NCBI RefSeq assembly: GCF_900143185.1 | Contig: NZ_FSRQ01000001.1 | Span: 1,426,001-1,490,000 of the forward strand | Direction: 5' to 3' | Source: Chryseobacterium scophthalmum | Lineage (GTDB): Bacteria > Bacteroidota > Bacteroidia > Flavobacteriales > Weeksellaceae | Length of the DNA stretch: 64,000 nucleotides | Shown here: positions 30,651 through 38,750 of the stretch, one piece after another | Numbering within the stretch: the first letter of the stretch is position 1 | Layout of the letters: every line of letters begins with the position of its first letter | The notes under the pieces: model-generated | Databases searched by the model: none | The model's input: only the letters and a program-made list of their open reading frames with translations | Told to the model about the DNA's origin: nothing | Made by a program: the position numbers and the translations under genes

Positions 30651-32858
30651 TTAAATTTTCACAAATTTAGGTTTTTGAAACGTCAAAATAAAGCAAGTTC
30701 CCTCTTTATTACTTTCATAATCTACATTTCCGCCCAATCTATTCATAATTCTGTGAACGATTGAAAGGCCTACTCCATTTCCTTTAAACTTTTTGGCATT
30801 ATCCATTCTGTTGAAAATTTTAAACATTCTATGTTTATTTTCTTCAGGAATTCCGATGCCGTTGTCTTTAATTCTGTAGATAATTTGATCTCCGGCTTCT
30901 GTGCCTTCTATTTCAATAATCGGCTGTTCTCTATCCGACGAATATTTTACAGCGTTATTGATTATATTTAAAAATACCTGATGTAGCATCGTTTTATCTG
31001 CCAAAACTTCCGGACATTCTTTAATGACCACCATACTTTTCTGACTGTCGTACGTGATTTTTGCGTTCTCCGTAATTTTCCGAATGGTCAGATTGGTTTC
31101 AATGGTTTCAAGCTGTATTTCGCTGTGTTTTGCGCGGCTAAGCTGAAGCACATTCTGCATCATTTCTGCCATATTATCGATCTCGCCGATAATAGAATTG
31201 ATTTTATTTTTATCCTTATCTGCTATATCTCCTAAACTGTTGAGCAACATCTGCGCATTCAGCTTCATCACGGTAAGTGGTGTTCCCAAATCGTGCGAAA
31301 TCGTGTACGAAAAACTGTCTAGTTCTTCGTTTACTTTTTTCAGCTGATCGTTCAGTTTTTTGATGGTAATATATTGTTTATGCGAAGTTTCAAAAATAAG
31401 ATCGCGGATAAGATGCACCGCAATTTGGTTTTTAGAGCTCCATCTTTTAGATTTTCCTTTTATATTTTCGGTGAAAACCTGAAAAGATTCTCTTGGCGAA
31501 ACCGTTCTTATTTCTTCCCCGTTTTTCGAAAAAGTTTCAATTTTTTTCTCCGGATTTCCTGCCCAGTTAATATGTTCGTCAAATTCTTTTCTGAACCATA
31601 TCAGGATTTCTTTTTTACTTCTTTCAACAAAATAGATGATGATTCCTGCAGTATCAGAATTTAAGTTGAGTTCATATCCGTAATCTTTCAGAAAACTGTT
31701 GCTGATAAAAACATTGTCTGATGTATTTTCATACGCCCAGTTTACAATGTTATTGATAATTTCCCGATCTGGTGTAATTCCGTCTGTAACGATCTCGTTG
31801 TCTGAAATAATTGCCAATCCGTCGGCTTTTGGCATTAATCTTAATTCAGATTTATTAAAATCCAAAGACTCAAACAAAGAACCGTGCTCTAAAAACTCCG
31901 ATTTAAGAGCATACAGTTTTTCATTAAGATCAATTCTGTATTCTAATTCTTTTTTAGATTTAAAAGATGAATAGGCATTCGATGCCAAAACAGTAAAAAT
32001 TCCTGCCTGTACACGATCTTCAAGATCTATATGTTTCGGTTCAGAATTTTGACAGGTTACCAATCCCCACAATTGATCATCAATGATAATTGAAATACTG
32101 AAGCTTGATGAAGCTCCTGAATTTTTTATGTATTGACCGTGGATGGGCGACATCGCTCTGGAAGCTGCGAAAGTAAGATCTATACTCTTTCTGCTTCGAC
32201 TCAGAATACGTACCGGATGTGAGTAAACATCAGAAAATATTCTTTTTCTTTTCTTTTTATAAAGTTCGCGTGCTTGTCTCGGAATATCGTGTTCAGGATA
32301 ATGAAGTCCCAAATAACTTTCAAGATGATTGTTTGTTTTTTCTGAAATTACCTTTCCGGAACCGTCACTCATAAATTTATAAACCATAATACGGTCATAA
32401 TTGATGATATTGGAAATCGTATTAAGGAGCTGATCCCAAATTTCCTGCTCGTTATCGATAATATAAAAATTATCGTATTTATTGGTAATCCGTTTGTTTG
32501 GGTTTTCATAAACCGCTTCAAACTCTAAGAAAATATAATCATTTGCTCTGAAAACCGAAAAATGATATTGCTTCCCGGCAACTGTAATTTTGTCGAAATA
32601 AGTTTCGTTTTCTCTTTTAGAAAGAAATCCTGCATCTTTAAAAATATCAGAATCAATTACGGTCTGGAAAACCTCAGGAAACTGTGAAAGTTTTTTTCCA
32701 AAAAGATCTTCGCAACGTTCTATTTTGAAAACATCTGAAATATTTTCACTAAAAAAAGAGATGGTAAGAGAAGTTGTCTCAATGCCAATCAAGTATCCGA
32801 AACTTTGTATGTAGCCCGGAATATGAATGGGCTCATCATGACATTCAACAAAATTCAT
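30651..32858 (-). CDS. bphP: bacteriophytochrome sensor histidine kinase
   Basis: A 735-residue red/far-red photoreceptor kinase. Order: PAS (about 1-110), GAF (about 125-290) with the DIP motif (Asp191 in HDIPRQARELY), PHY (about 300-490), HisKA with phospho-acceptor His522 in SHDLGTPL, then HATPase_c with the N box (NIINNAVKY), DNGIGIPEEN and GNGVGLSIV. The biliverdin-binding Cys is Cys6 in MNFVECHDEPIHIPG, only five residues from the start; related proteins usually have about 20 residues before it. No upstream in-frame ATG is available, so the short start stands. No response regulator is adjacent. Confidence 0.92.
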   Translation of the reverse strand: MNFVECHDEPIHIPGYIQSFGYLIGIETTSLTISFFSENISDVFKIERCEDLFGKKLSQFPEVFQTVIDSDIFKDAGFLSKRENETYFDKITVAGKQYHFSVFRANDYIFLEFEAVYENPNKRITNKYDNFYIIDNEQEIWDQLLNTISNIINYDRIMVYKFMSDGSGKVISEKTNNHLESYLGLHYPEHDIPRQARELYKKKRKRIFSDVYSHPVRILSRSRKSIDLTFAASRAMSPIHGQYIKNSGASSSFSISIIIDDQLWGLVTCQNSEPKHIDLEDRVQAGIFTVLASNAYSSFKSKKELEYRIDLNEKLYALKSEFLEHGSLFESLDFNKSELRLMPKADGLAIISDNEIVTDGITPDREIINNIVNWAYENTSDNVFISNSFLKDYGYELNLNSDTAGIIIYFVERSKKEILIWFRKEFDEHINWAGNPEKKIETFSKNGEEIRTVSPRESFQVFTENIKGKSKRWSSKNQIAVHLIRDLIFETSHKQYITIKKLNDQLKKVNEELDSFSYTISHDLGTPLTVMKLNAQMLLNSLGDIADKDKNKINSIIGEIDNMAEMMQNVLQLSRAKHSEIQLETIETNLTIRKITENAKITYDSQKSMVVIKECPEVLADKTMLHQVFLNIINNAVKYSSDREQPIIEIEGTEAGDQIIYRIKDNGIGIPEENKHRMFKIFNRMDNAKKFKGNGVGLSIVHRIMNRLGGNVDYESNKEGTCFILTFQKPKFVKI

Positions 32859-32875
32859 AATATGATAATAAAAAA

Positions 32876-32905
32876 CAAAGATAGTTAAATAATATGCTAC
32901 GCCAA
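32876..32905 (-). promoter_or_regulatory. bphP-bphO promoter
   Basis: Minus-strand TTG (plus 32903-32905), exactly 19 nt, then TATCTTTG (plus 32876-32883): a perfect Bacteroidota promoter, 17 nt before the bphP ATG. It confirms the short N-terminus. The rest of the gap to 33100 is AT-rich with a 12-bp palindrome AACAATATTGTT at 32974-32985 and no gene. Confidence 0.75.
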
Positions 32906-33100
32906 TTCTTGTGTGGTATACAATATAATATTCACAACAATAATTAACAATAATTATGATTTATTAAATTAAAAACAATATTGTTATTCATAAAATTAAA
33001 ATATTACACAAGTAAATAAGATACAAATAAGCTTTAAAAATTAAAAATAATTTAGAAATACACTATTTAAATCAAAATAGGAAAACTTTCGAAAAATTTA

Positions 33101-34828
33101 TTATTTCACTTCGCTAATCTCATTCGTTAAGCCGTCTGTTTTTATCATAAAAGAATGCTTTTTATTCAGAGAATCCAGAACTTCAATTTTCGAAATATTA
33201 AGCTCAGTGAAATTGTAATTTTCCAGTTGAATAACAACAGGAGAAGAATTAGAATTATTCATTTTTAATGGAAAATTTGTTTTCCATCTGATTTCATTAT
33301 TCTGGTTTTTAATATTCGTAATTGTTCCGCTTGCACCAAGATTATGAAGATACATTGTCACTTTTTTATTGGTGTAATCATTATCATCTTTACTGATTTG
33401 AGCCTTCAAAAAAGGTGCATTAAAATGGTAAACATTTTCAATTCCGTAGCGAATTCCTGGTTCGAAAAATTCTAATGTTTTTACAGGACGGTAAAGCTCT
33501 TCCTGATTATTCGGAAAAATATTGACCAAATCATATTTTCTGATGACAAATGTTTTTGCGGTATCTTTCTGTTGCTCATAAAGATATTTTGCCTGTTCAA
33601 AGCTAGATTCAGACAGAGATTCACCAATAATTCTTTTGATCGTTATTTTGCTGCCTTCAATTTTCTCGATTTTAAAACCGTAATTCTTTATGTTTCCGTA
33701 ATAATCAACATCGTTCACTACAAAAAACTGATTGGTGTTTGGATTTTTAATTTCAGATTCCAAAAAGTTTAATTTTTCAGACATCGTATTATTAAATTCA
33801 ATATTGGCTTTGTATTCTGTGTAAAATCGTTTCCCGAAATACATTACCAAAAGATAAATTGCTAAAACCGGTAAAATCCAAAGCAGTTTATTGGTTTTAA
33901 AGCCGGTTCTTTTCTCTTTCACCACATACGTCTCAGAAAACAAATCGTGCCATCCTCTTTTATTGAAAAAAGACAACGCATCAAAAGGAATATTCCTGCA
34001 TAAAGTTCTCAAAAATATCGTGAGAGAATTAGGGGATTCTGCTTTTGAATTAACAACTCTGGATTCCGTTAAAAACTTTCCGGGTGATGACCCAAATAGA
34101 ATCTCTGAAATCGGATAATAAATAAGAATGAATACGAAAATAATAGTGTACAAAGACCATCTTCCTCTAAAAAACTTTTGAAGCGTTTCATTTCCGTCTA
34201 AAATACCAGAATCTGCAAGCCAATATCCTAAACTTATAATCACAGGAATAACAACTAACGACATCACCGTCAAATCTACCAACCAATGAAAGAAACGCTG
34301 CCACTTTCCGGTATCTGTAACGATCGTTTTGCTCTCAGTTATTATTACGTCTATTTCTTTTTCGCTTTTAATCAGTTTTAAAACTCGATAACTTACATAC
34401 AAAACACCCATTAAAGCAAGATAACCGATGATTATAGAAAATATTTGCAGAGACGTTACATCCTGCCATTTTGTAAGGAAAAATTTATAAAATGTACTTT
34501 GTAAAAGCACAATAATAGCATTAAAAAAAATCACAGAAAATACAAAACCAATGAAGCGGGTTTCTTTTCCTTTAGTTTTTATGAACTGCAGCGAACCAAT
34601 GAATAGCAACAGATAAAAGACAAAATTCCAAATATCAATATGCTCAAATCGATTGGTAAAATCTAGATTTAATGTGCTGAATGAAAATAAAATTCGAAAA
34701 ATTTCAGGAATTGTATTAAACTGCGATGCTCCATTCCATACCCTGAAAAACGAATAAAAGCAACTTAAAATACCAATGAGGGATATTGCCAGCGAACTGA
34801 TGGCAATAAATCTGTAGTTTTTTTCCAT
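33101..34828 (-). CDS. RDD family membrane protein
   Basis: A 575-residue inner-membrane protein. The first 160 residues hold about four membrane helices. An RDD domain (about 175-310) follows, beginning WQRFFHWLVDLTVMSLV and with RTLCRNIPFDALSFFNKRGWHDLFSETYVV, the typical Arg-Asp-Asp-like pattern. A further membrane helix comes at about 318-335. The C-terminal 230 residues are extracytoplasmic and of unknown fold (FNNTMSEKLNFLESEIKNPNTNQ...). RDD proteins are thought to take part in transport, but no function is established here. It lies 31 nt after the YejK-like gene on the same strand. Confidence 0.75.
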   Translation of the reverse strand: MEKNYRFIAISSLAISLIGILSCFYSFFRVWNGASQFNTIPEIFRILFSFSTLNLDFTNRFEHIDIWNFVFYLLLFIGSLQFIKTKGKETRFIGFVFSVIFFNAIIVLLQSTFYKFFLTKWQDVTSLQIFSIIIGYLALMGVLYVSYRVLKLIKSEKEIDVIITESKTIVTDTGKWQRFFHWLVDLTVMSLVVIPVIISLGYWLADSGILDGNETLQKFFRGRWSLYTIIFVFILIYYPISEILFGSSPGKFLTESRVVNSKAESPNSLTIFLRTLCRNIPFDALSFFNKRGWHDLFSETYVVKEKRTGFKTNKLLWILPVLAIYLLVMYFGKRFYTEYKANIEFNNTMSEKLNFLESEIKNPNTNQFFVVNDVDYYGNIKNYGFKIEKIEGSKITIKRIIGESLSESSFEQAKYLYEQQKDTAKTFVIRKYDLVNIFPNNQEELYRPVKTLEFFEPGIRYGIENVYHFNAPFLKAQISKDDNDYTNKKVTMYLHNLGASGTITNIKNQNNEIRWKTNFPLKMNNSNSSPVVIQLENYNFTELNISKIEVLDSLNKKHSFMIKTDGLTNEISEVK

Positions 34829-34859
34829 AAAATGATCGAAATTTATTTTAAACTAATCT

Positions 34860-35894
34860 CTATACTTCTTTATCAAAATAAAGCATATAAAATTTCCCTT
34901 TCTCATCCTGCCCCTGCTCTAGCATTTTTCGATCACCATGAATGTAAATATGGAAATTTTTATCTAATTTAATAATACTTTTGAAATGTCGCTGAGTTTT
35001 TTTCACTGCCGCTTCACTTATCGGGAATTCTTCTGCAATATTGATCTGCATTTCCTGTTCGTAATCGGTTTTATAATTGTTAAAACTTTCAATTACATGC
35101 TCGTCTTTCAAAACTTCAGCAGCAAATTCATCCAGTTTAAACTCTTCTTTTTCTTTAAAGAAATTAATAGACTGGTTCAGAAAATCAGCCTGATCTGCTC
35201 TTGAAACTTCAAATTCCTGAGGAAGCTGTTTGGTGATATAATCTTTGTAAACCATCAAAGCTTCCTGCGTGTGAAAATATTCATCGTCACGCTGTTTTAC
35301 CTTTAAGAAATCTTCAAACCAGTAATACATATCTCCGTTTTTGTTGTTGTCAACCACGGAAAGTACATATCCACTTTCTTTATTGTTATTATAGATTAAA
35401 GCAGCTTTATCGATTTTTGAAAGGCTGATTCCCTGATCTTTTTCAATTTCAAACCCTTCGACTTCGCTCAGGGTGCTGCCATTTTTAGGGAAAATCTTTA
35501 AGAAAGAATCTCTTTTTTCGGTTTTAAAAATCCCTATTTTATCAACTCTTTCGTCACTTTCTCTTTCGTCTTCAAAGAATACGATGAATAATTCTCCACC
35601 CTGAACTCTTGGGTTTTCTGCAGCTTCGAAAAGATGTTTTGCAATATTTTCTGCTTCCCAAAGGAACTTCGCTTTATCGTCAAAAATTTCAGATACCGAA
35701 CTGAAAACCGGATTATTTACCAAATAAGAATCGCTGTAAAATTGGTAGGTTTCTTCTGTTTTAAAAGAACCTAAAAAGTAATTTTCAAGCATTTCTACCG
35801 TGCCTTCATCCAATTGAAGCTCTTCCTGTGAAAGTATAAGTGATTCTCCGTTGATTTTATTTCCGACTCTGTGGACTACAATTTTTGTAAACAT
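34860..35894 (-). CDS. nucleoid-associated protein, YejK/NdpA family
   Basis: A 344-residue cytosolic protein matching the 37-kDa nucleoid-associated family (NdpA/YejK): IVVHRVGNKINGESLILS at the start, RVQGGELFIVFFEDE near 96-110, KIDKAALIYNNN near 160-172, and RHFKSIIKLDKNFHIYIHGDRKML near the end. It binds DNA non-specifically in known cases. Residues 139-147 (GSTLSEVEG) are encoded by a dispersed repeat inserted in frame. It is probably co-transcribed with the RDD gene and has its own -7 element. Confidence 0.82.
   Translation of the reverse strand: MFTKIVVHRVGNKINGESLILSQEELQLDEGTVEMLENYFLGSFKTEETYQFYSDSYLVNNPVFSSVSEIFDDKAKFLWEAENIAKHLFEAAENPRVQGGELFIVFFEDERESDERVDKIGIFKTEKRDSFLKIFPKNGSTLSEVEGFEIEKDQGISLSKIDKAALIYNNNKESGYVLSVVDNNKNGDMYYWFEDFLKVKQRDDEYFHTQEALMVYKDYITKQLPQEFEVSRADQADFLNQSINFFKEKEEFKLDEFAAEVLKDEHVIESFNNYKTDYEQEMQINIAEEFPISEAAVKKTQRHFKSIIKLDKNFHIYIHGDRKMLEQGQDEKGKFYMLYFDKEV
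35452..35479. repeat. dispersed repeat inserted in frame in the YejK-like gene
   Basis: The core CCCTTCGACTTCGCTCAGGG (35454-35473) is an imperfect palindrome that I recall as a common intergenic repeat in Bacteroidota. Here it lies inside coding sequence and is read as TLSEVEG on the minus strand. Confidence 0.65.
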
Positions 35895-35913
35895 CTCTGA
35901 TTTTTATGGATTG

Positions 35914-35921
35914 CAAATATA
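35914..35921 (-). promoter_or_regulatory. -7 promoter element of the YejK-like gene
   Basis: CAAATATA on the plus strand reads TATATTTG on the minus strand, a perfect TAnnTTTG element 20 nt before the ATG at 35894. No -33 TTG seen. Confidence 0.5.
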
Positions 35922-36640
35922 TTTATTCTGAAAATTAAAATCGACTAATTGTATCTTTTCTTTAACTGAATATCTTTAATTGATAACCCTTTTAGCATTT
36001 TGAATCTTTGTCTTTCAAAAATAAGTGAAACGGCTTTGTTTACCCTAACTGCAGTATTTTTATTAATTCTTTGTATATCCTTGCGTTTTTTTACTTCCAA
36101 GGCAAACAAAGTTTTTACAATAAATGCTCTTTTTTAAGATAAACAAAGGCATTTCATTTAGAAAATGAAATACAATTATTTAAATATCAATCATTAAAGG
36201 TATTTGCAAAATGCACAGCGGGTTAATTAATAATATTTTCAGAACAACGCAAAGATTGATTTAATAAATAAAGTCTTTAAGCAGCAAAGATGGCAACAAG
36301 TTGCTGATTAAGCTTGAAAAATAGGTATTTGAAATCAATTTTTGTTGCTCGAATTTTTGTTATTACAAAAAATGAGAGCCCAATTTTCTTTAATTCTGAA
36401 AATTTAAAAATTTCATCAAAATCTGAATTTAAAATTTTCATTACAAAATTTAAATGTTTCATTTTAAAACAATAAAAACCAATCTCAATTAATTGCATTA
36501 AAAATCAATTCATTATATATTTAATCACTAAACAAAGAGATAATATTTCATCAAAACAACTATTAATAAAAGACTTACCAAAAGCTTTGCAATTAAAACA
36601 AAATTAACATGAAGAGCAATTTTTTAACATTATGATGAAG
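35922..36640. other. long AT-rich intergenic region
   Basis: About 720 nt without a convincing gene. Open frames here are short and biased to Phe, Ile and Lys. I see no riboswitch, tRNA or clear repeat. The region separates two divergent genes and could hold a small RNA or AT-rich regulatory DNA, but nothing in the sequence shows this directly. Confidence 0.5.
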
Positions 36641-36643
36641 AAA

Positions 36644-36660
36644 TTGGTACGCTTTTAGCT
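36644..36660 (+). promoter_or_regulatory. sigma-54-like promoter
   Basis: TTGGTACGCTTTTAGCT fits the -24/-12 pattern: GG (36646-36647), 10 nt, GC (36658-36659), with TGGNACG and a T-rich core as in the sigma-54 consensus. Transcription would start near 36671, 20 nt before the ATG at 36691. Confidence 0.5.
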
Positions 36661-36690
36661 AATACAAGAATGTTTTGAAAAATATTTAAA

Positions 36691-37089
36691 ATGAAAAATA
36701 TTGAGAAGAAAGTAATTAATGAAAATGGGGCAATTGAACATTTAAAAGTATTCTATCCTTCGTTACAAAAGGAGATCGTGCAACTTTCAGCACAAGATAA
36801 TTTTGCAGGAATCATTCAGACAACCGTAGATCACTTAAAAAATCTATTGCAGGAATCAAAGATTAATATTGTAAATCACAACATCAAAATGATGGACTGG
36901 TTGTACAGAAACGGAACGCAAAACGTAAAACAGATTATTGAGAATCTTTTTGTAAGATCTTTCAGAAGTTTTAAAAAACAAACCGACACTCACCAATGGA
37001 ATATGTTATATCAATATATGCCGGTAAGTTTTCAGAAGATTTATGTAAAGCAGTCAAAAATGGACGAAATCTTATTTAAAAGACACTAA
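36691..37089 (+). CDS. hypothetical protein
   Basis: A 132-residue soluble, mostly helical protein without signal peptide. It starts MKNIEKKVINENGAIEHLKVFYPS and continues with LKNLLQESKINIVNHNIKMMDWLYRNG, then a basic C-terminal half (FVRSFRSFKKQTDTHQW). I recognise no family with certainty; it loosely recalls small conserved proteins of Chryseobacterium. The ATG is supported by the sigma-54-like promoter 30 nt upstream and the strong terminator directly after. Its own transcription unit in a long AT-rich region suggests conditional expression. Confidence 0.7.
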   Translation: MKNIEKKVINENGAIEHLKVFYPSLQKEIVQLSAQDNFAGIIQTTVDHLKNLLQESKINIVNHNIKMMDWLYRNGTQNVKQIIENLFVRSFRSFKKQTDTHQWNMLYQYMPVSFQKIYVKQSKMDEILFKRH

Positions 37090-37108
37090 ATCAAATTATA
37101 TATAACGA

Positions 37109-37140
37109 AAAATCCCGGAGCAAATTTGCTTCGGGATTTT
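37109..37140. terminator. terminator after the 36691 gene
   Basis: AAAATCCCGGAGCAAA pairs with TTTGCTTCGGGATTTT; strong GC-rich core and T-rich end. It lies between convergent genes and may serve susD too. Confidence 0.8.
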
Positions 37141-37206
37141 CTATTTTTATGAAGGTAAAGTTGATTGACATTCATTTTCAGAAACATCAATCAACTTAAA
37201 AAAAAT

Positions 37207-38739
37207 TTAAGGATTCTGTTCATATCCCGCAACCTGAATTTGAGATAAAGGAATCTGATACAGATAATCATTGGTTGTAATCGTAAAGTTGTAATTAAGA
37301 CTTGCTGCAGCTTGGTTGATGACATTTACAGCCGTATTCCAACGTACCAAATCATGCCAATAAACACCTTCACCTGCAAATTCAACTCTTCTTTCTTTTC
37401 GAAGCGCCGTGGTAAAATCATTCGCAGAAATAGAGGTAGAAACCGCTGTAAGACCTGCTCTCTGACGAATTTTGTTTAAATATGGAACCGCAGCAGCTGT
37501 ATTTCCTTGACTATTTAAAACTTCTGCATACATCAAAAGAACGTCTGCATAACGTATAATCGGGAAATTAATCGGCCAGTCGTAACGATTAGTTAGAACG
37601 ATTCCTTTTTCACGGAATTTTACAAAAAATTTAGCCTGATCCGGTTGACCATTTTGCGCAATGAAGCTGGTTTTAATTGTTAACGGAAGTCTCAAATCTC
37701 CTGGTTCATAGGCATCAATCAATGATTGTGAAACACCTAATTCCGCAGAACTAAACAAACTTCCTTGCGGATTGTAGAAAGGATCAGTCACTCCAAAATT
37801 TGGTGAGACATAACTTGGCAAATAAGAACCTTGAGACAAACCGCCACTGATATGCTGAATTTCGAAAATATGGTATTTATTATCATTCGCACTTTTAAAT
37901 AAATCTGCGTAATTAGGCGCAAAGGTGACAAACTGACCTTCTCCCTGAATAACGGTAAATAAATGGTCTTTTGCTTTGGCAACATACGCTCCATTATTGA
38001 GCGGATAACCAGACCCGGTAAGATAAATTCTTCCTAACATGGCATGAGCCGCTGATTTTGTTATTCTTCCTTTGTTTGCATTATCGTAGGTGTTTTTTAA
38101 ACCTCCAATAGATGATTCAATCTCTGAAGTAATGAAATTATAAAGCGTTGCCAAATCTGTTCTTTGAATTGTGGCAGCTTCTTCCGGACTTACAGGATGA
38201 TCGATTAAAGGAACTTTTCCGAAACTTCGCATCAGCTCAAAATAAGCATAGGCTCTTAAAAAACGGGCTTCAGATCGATACTGTTCCTTTGTTGCCGCCA
38301 CTGCAAAAGGTACAGCATCAATTCTTGATAAAAGCATATTGGCGTAAGAAATCTGCTGATAAGCATCTTCCCAAAGAATTTCCATTTCTTCTGTAGAAGA
38401 AGTATCCTGAAAGCGATTGATGGCGTAATAATCTCTATTTCCGTTTTGCGAGATGGCATTAAAATTATTAGAACGAACTTCTGACGCCAATAAATAAAAA
38501 TTAACATCATAGCCACCTCTTGATGAGGAATTTATCATCGCAGAATATACTCCAGACAACGCCTGCTGAATCTGTAATTCTGTCGTATAAAAAGAATTTT
38601 GGGTAATATTATTTTCCGGTTCGAGTCTTAAATCGTCTTCACAACTCAGCATTCCCAACATCATTGTTCCACATACCAATGCTTTTGTGAGAGATTTCAT
38701 ATTTAAGAAAGACATATTTTTTTTATAATTGATTTTCAT
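37207..38739 (-). CDS. SusD/RagB family nutrient-binding outer membrane lipoprotein
   Basis: A 510-residue surface lipoprotein that caps the SusC channel and binds an oligosaccharide or other nutrient. The lipobox LGMLSC gives lipidated Cys33 counted from the first ATG. SusD traits are LEPENNITQNSFYTTELQIQQALSGVYSAM, the TPR-like helices with YRSEARFLRAYAYFELMRSFGKVPLI, and the C-terminal IIRYADVLLMYAEVLN and RKERRVEFAGEGVYWHDLVRW. ATGs at 38715 and 38700 would give a shorter signal peptide and are equally possible. It follows susC by 11 nt. No glycosidase is nearby, so the substrate cannot be inferred. Confidence 0.9.
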   Translation of the reverse strand: MKINYKKNMSFLNMKSLTKALVCGTMMLGMLSCEDDLRLEPENNITQNSFYTTELQIQQALSGVYSAMINSSSRGGYDVNFYLLASEVRSNNFNAISQNGNRDYYAINRFQDTSSTEEMEILWEDAYQQISYANMLLSRIDAVPFAVAATKEQYRSEARFLRAYAYFELMRSFGKVPLIDHPVSPEEAATIQRTDLATLYNFITSEIESSIGGLKNTYDNANKGRITKSAAHAMLGRIYLTGSGYPLNNGAYVAKAKDHLFTVIQGEGQFVTFAPNYADLFKSANDNKYHIFEIQHISGGLSQGSYLPSYVSPNFGVTDPFYNPQGSLFSSAELGVSQSLIDAYEPGDLRLPLTIKTSFIAQNGQPDQAKFFVKFREKGIVLTNRYDWPINFPIIRYADVLLMYAEVLNSQGNTAAAVPYLNKIRQRAGLTAVSTSISANDFTTALRKERRVEFAGEGVYWHDLVRWNTAVNVINQAAASLNYNFTITTNDYLYQIPLSQIQVAGYEQNP

Positions 38740-38750
38740 TTTTTAAAAAT

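Noticed and set aside
36277-36498. 73-codon minus-strand frame in the long AT-rich gap
   Set aside because: Composition is dominated by Phe, Lys and Ile with no motif, promoter or terminator; typical of chance frames in AT-rich DNA.
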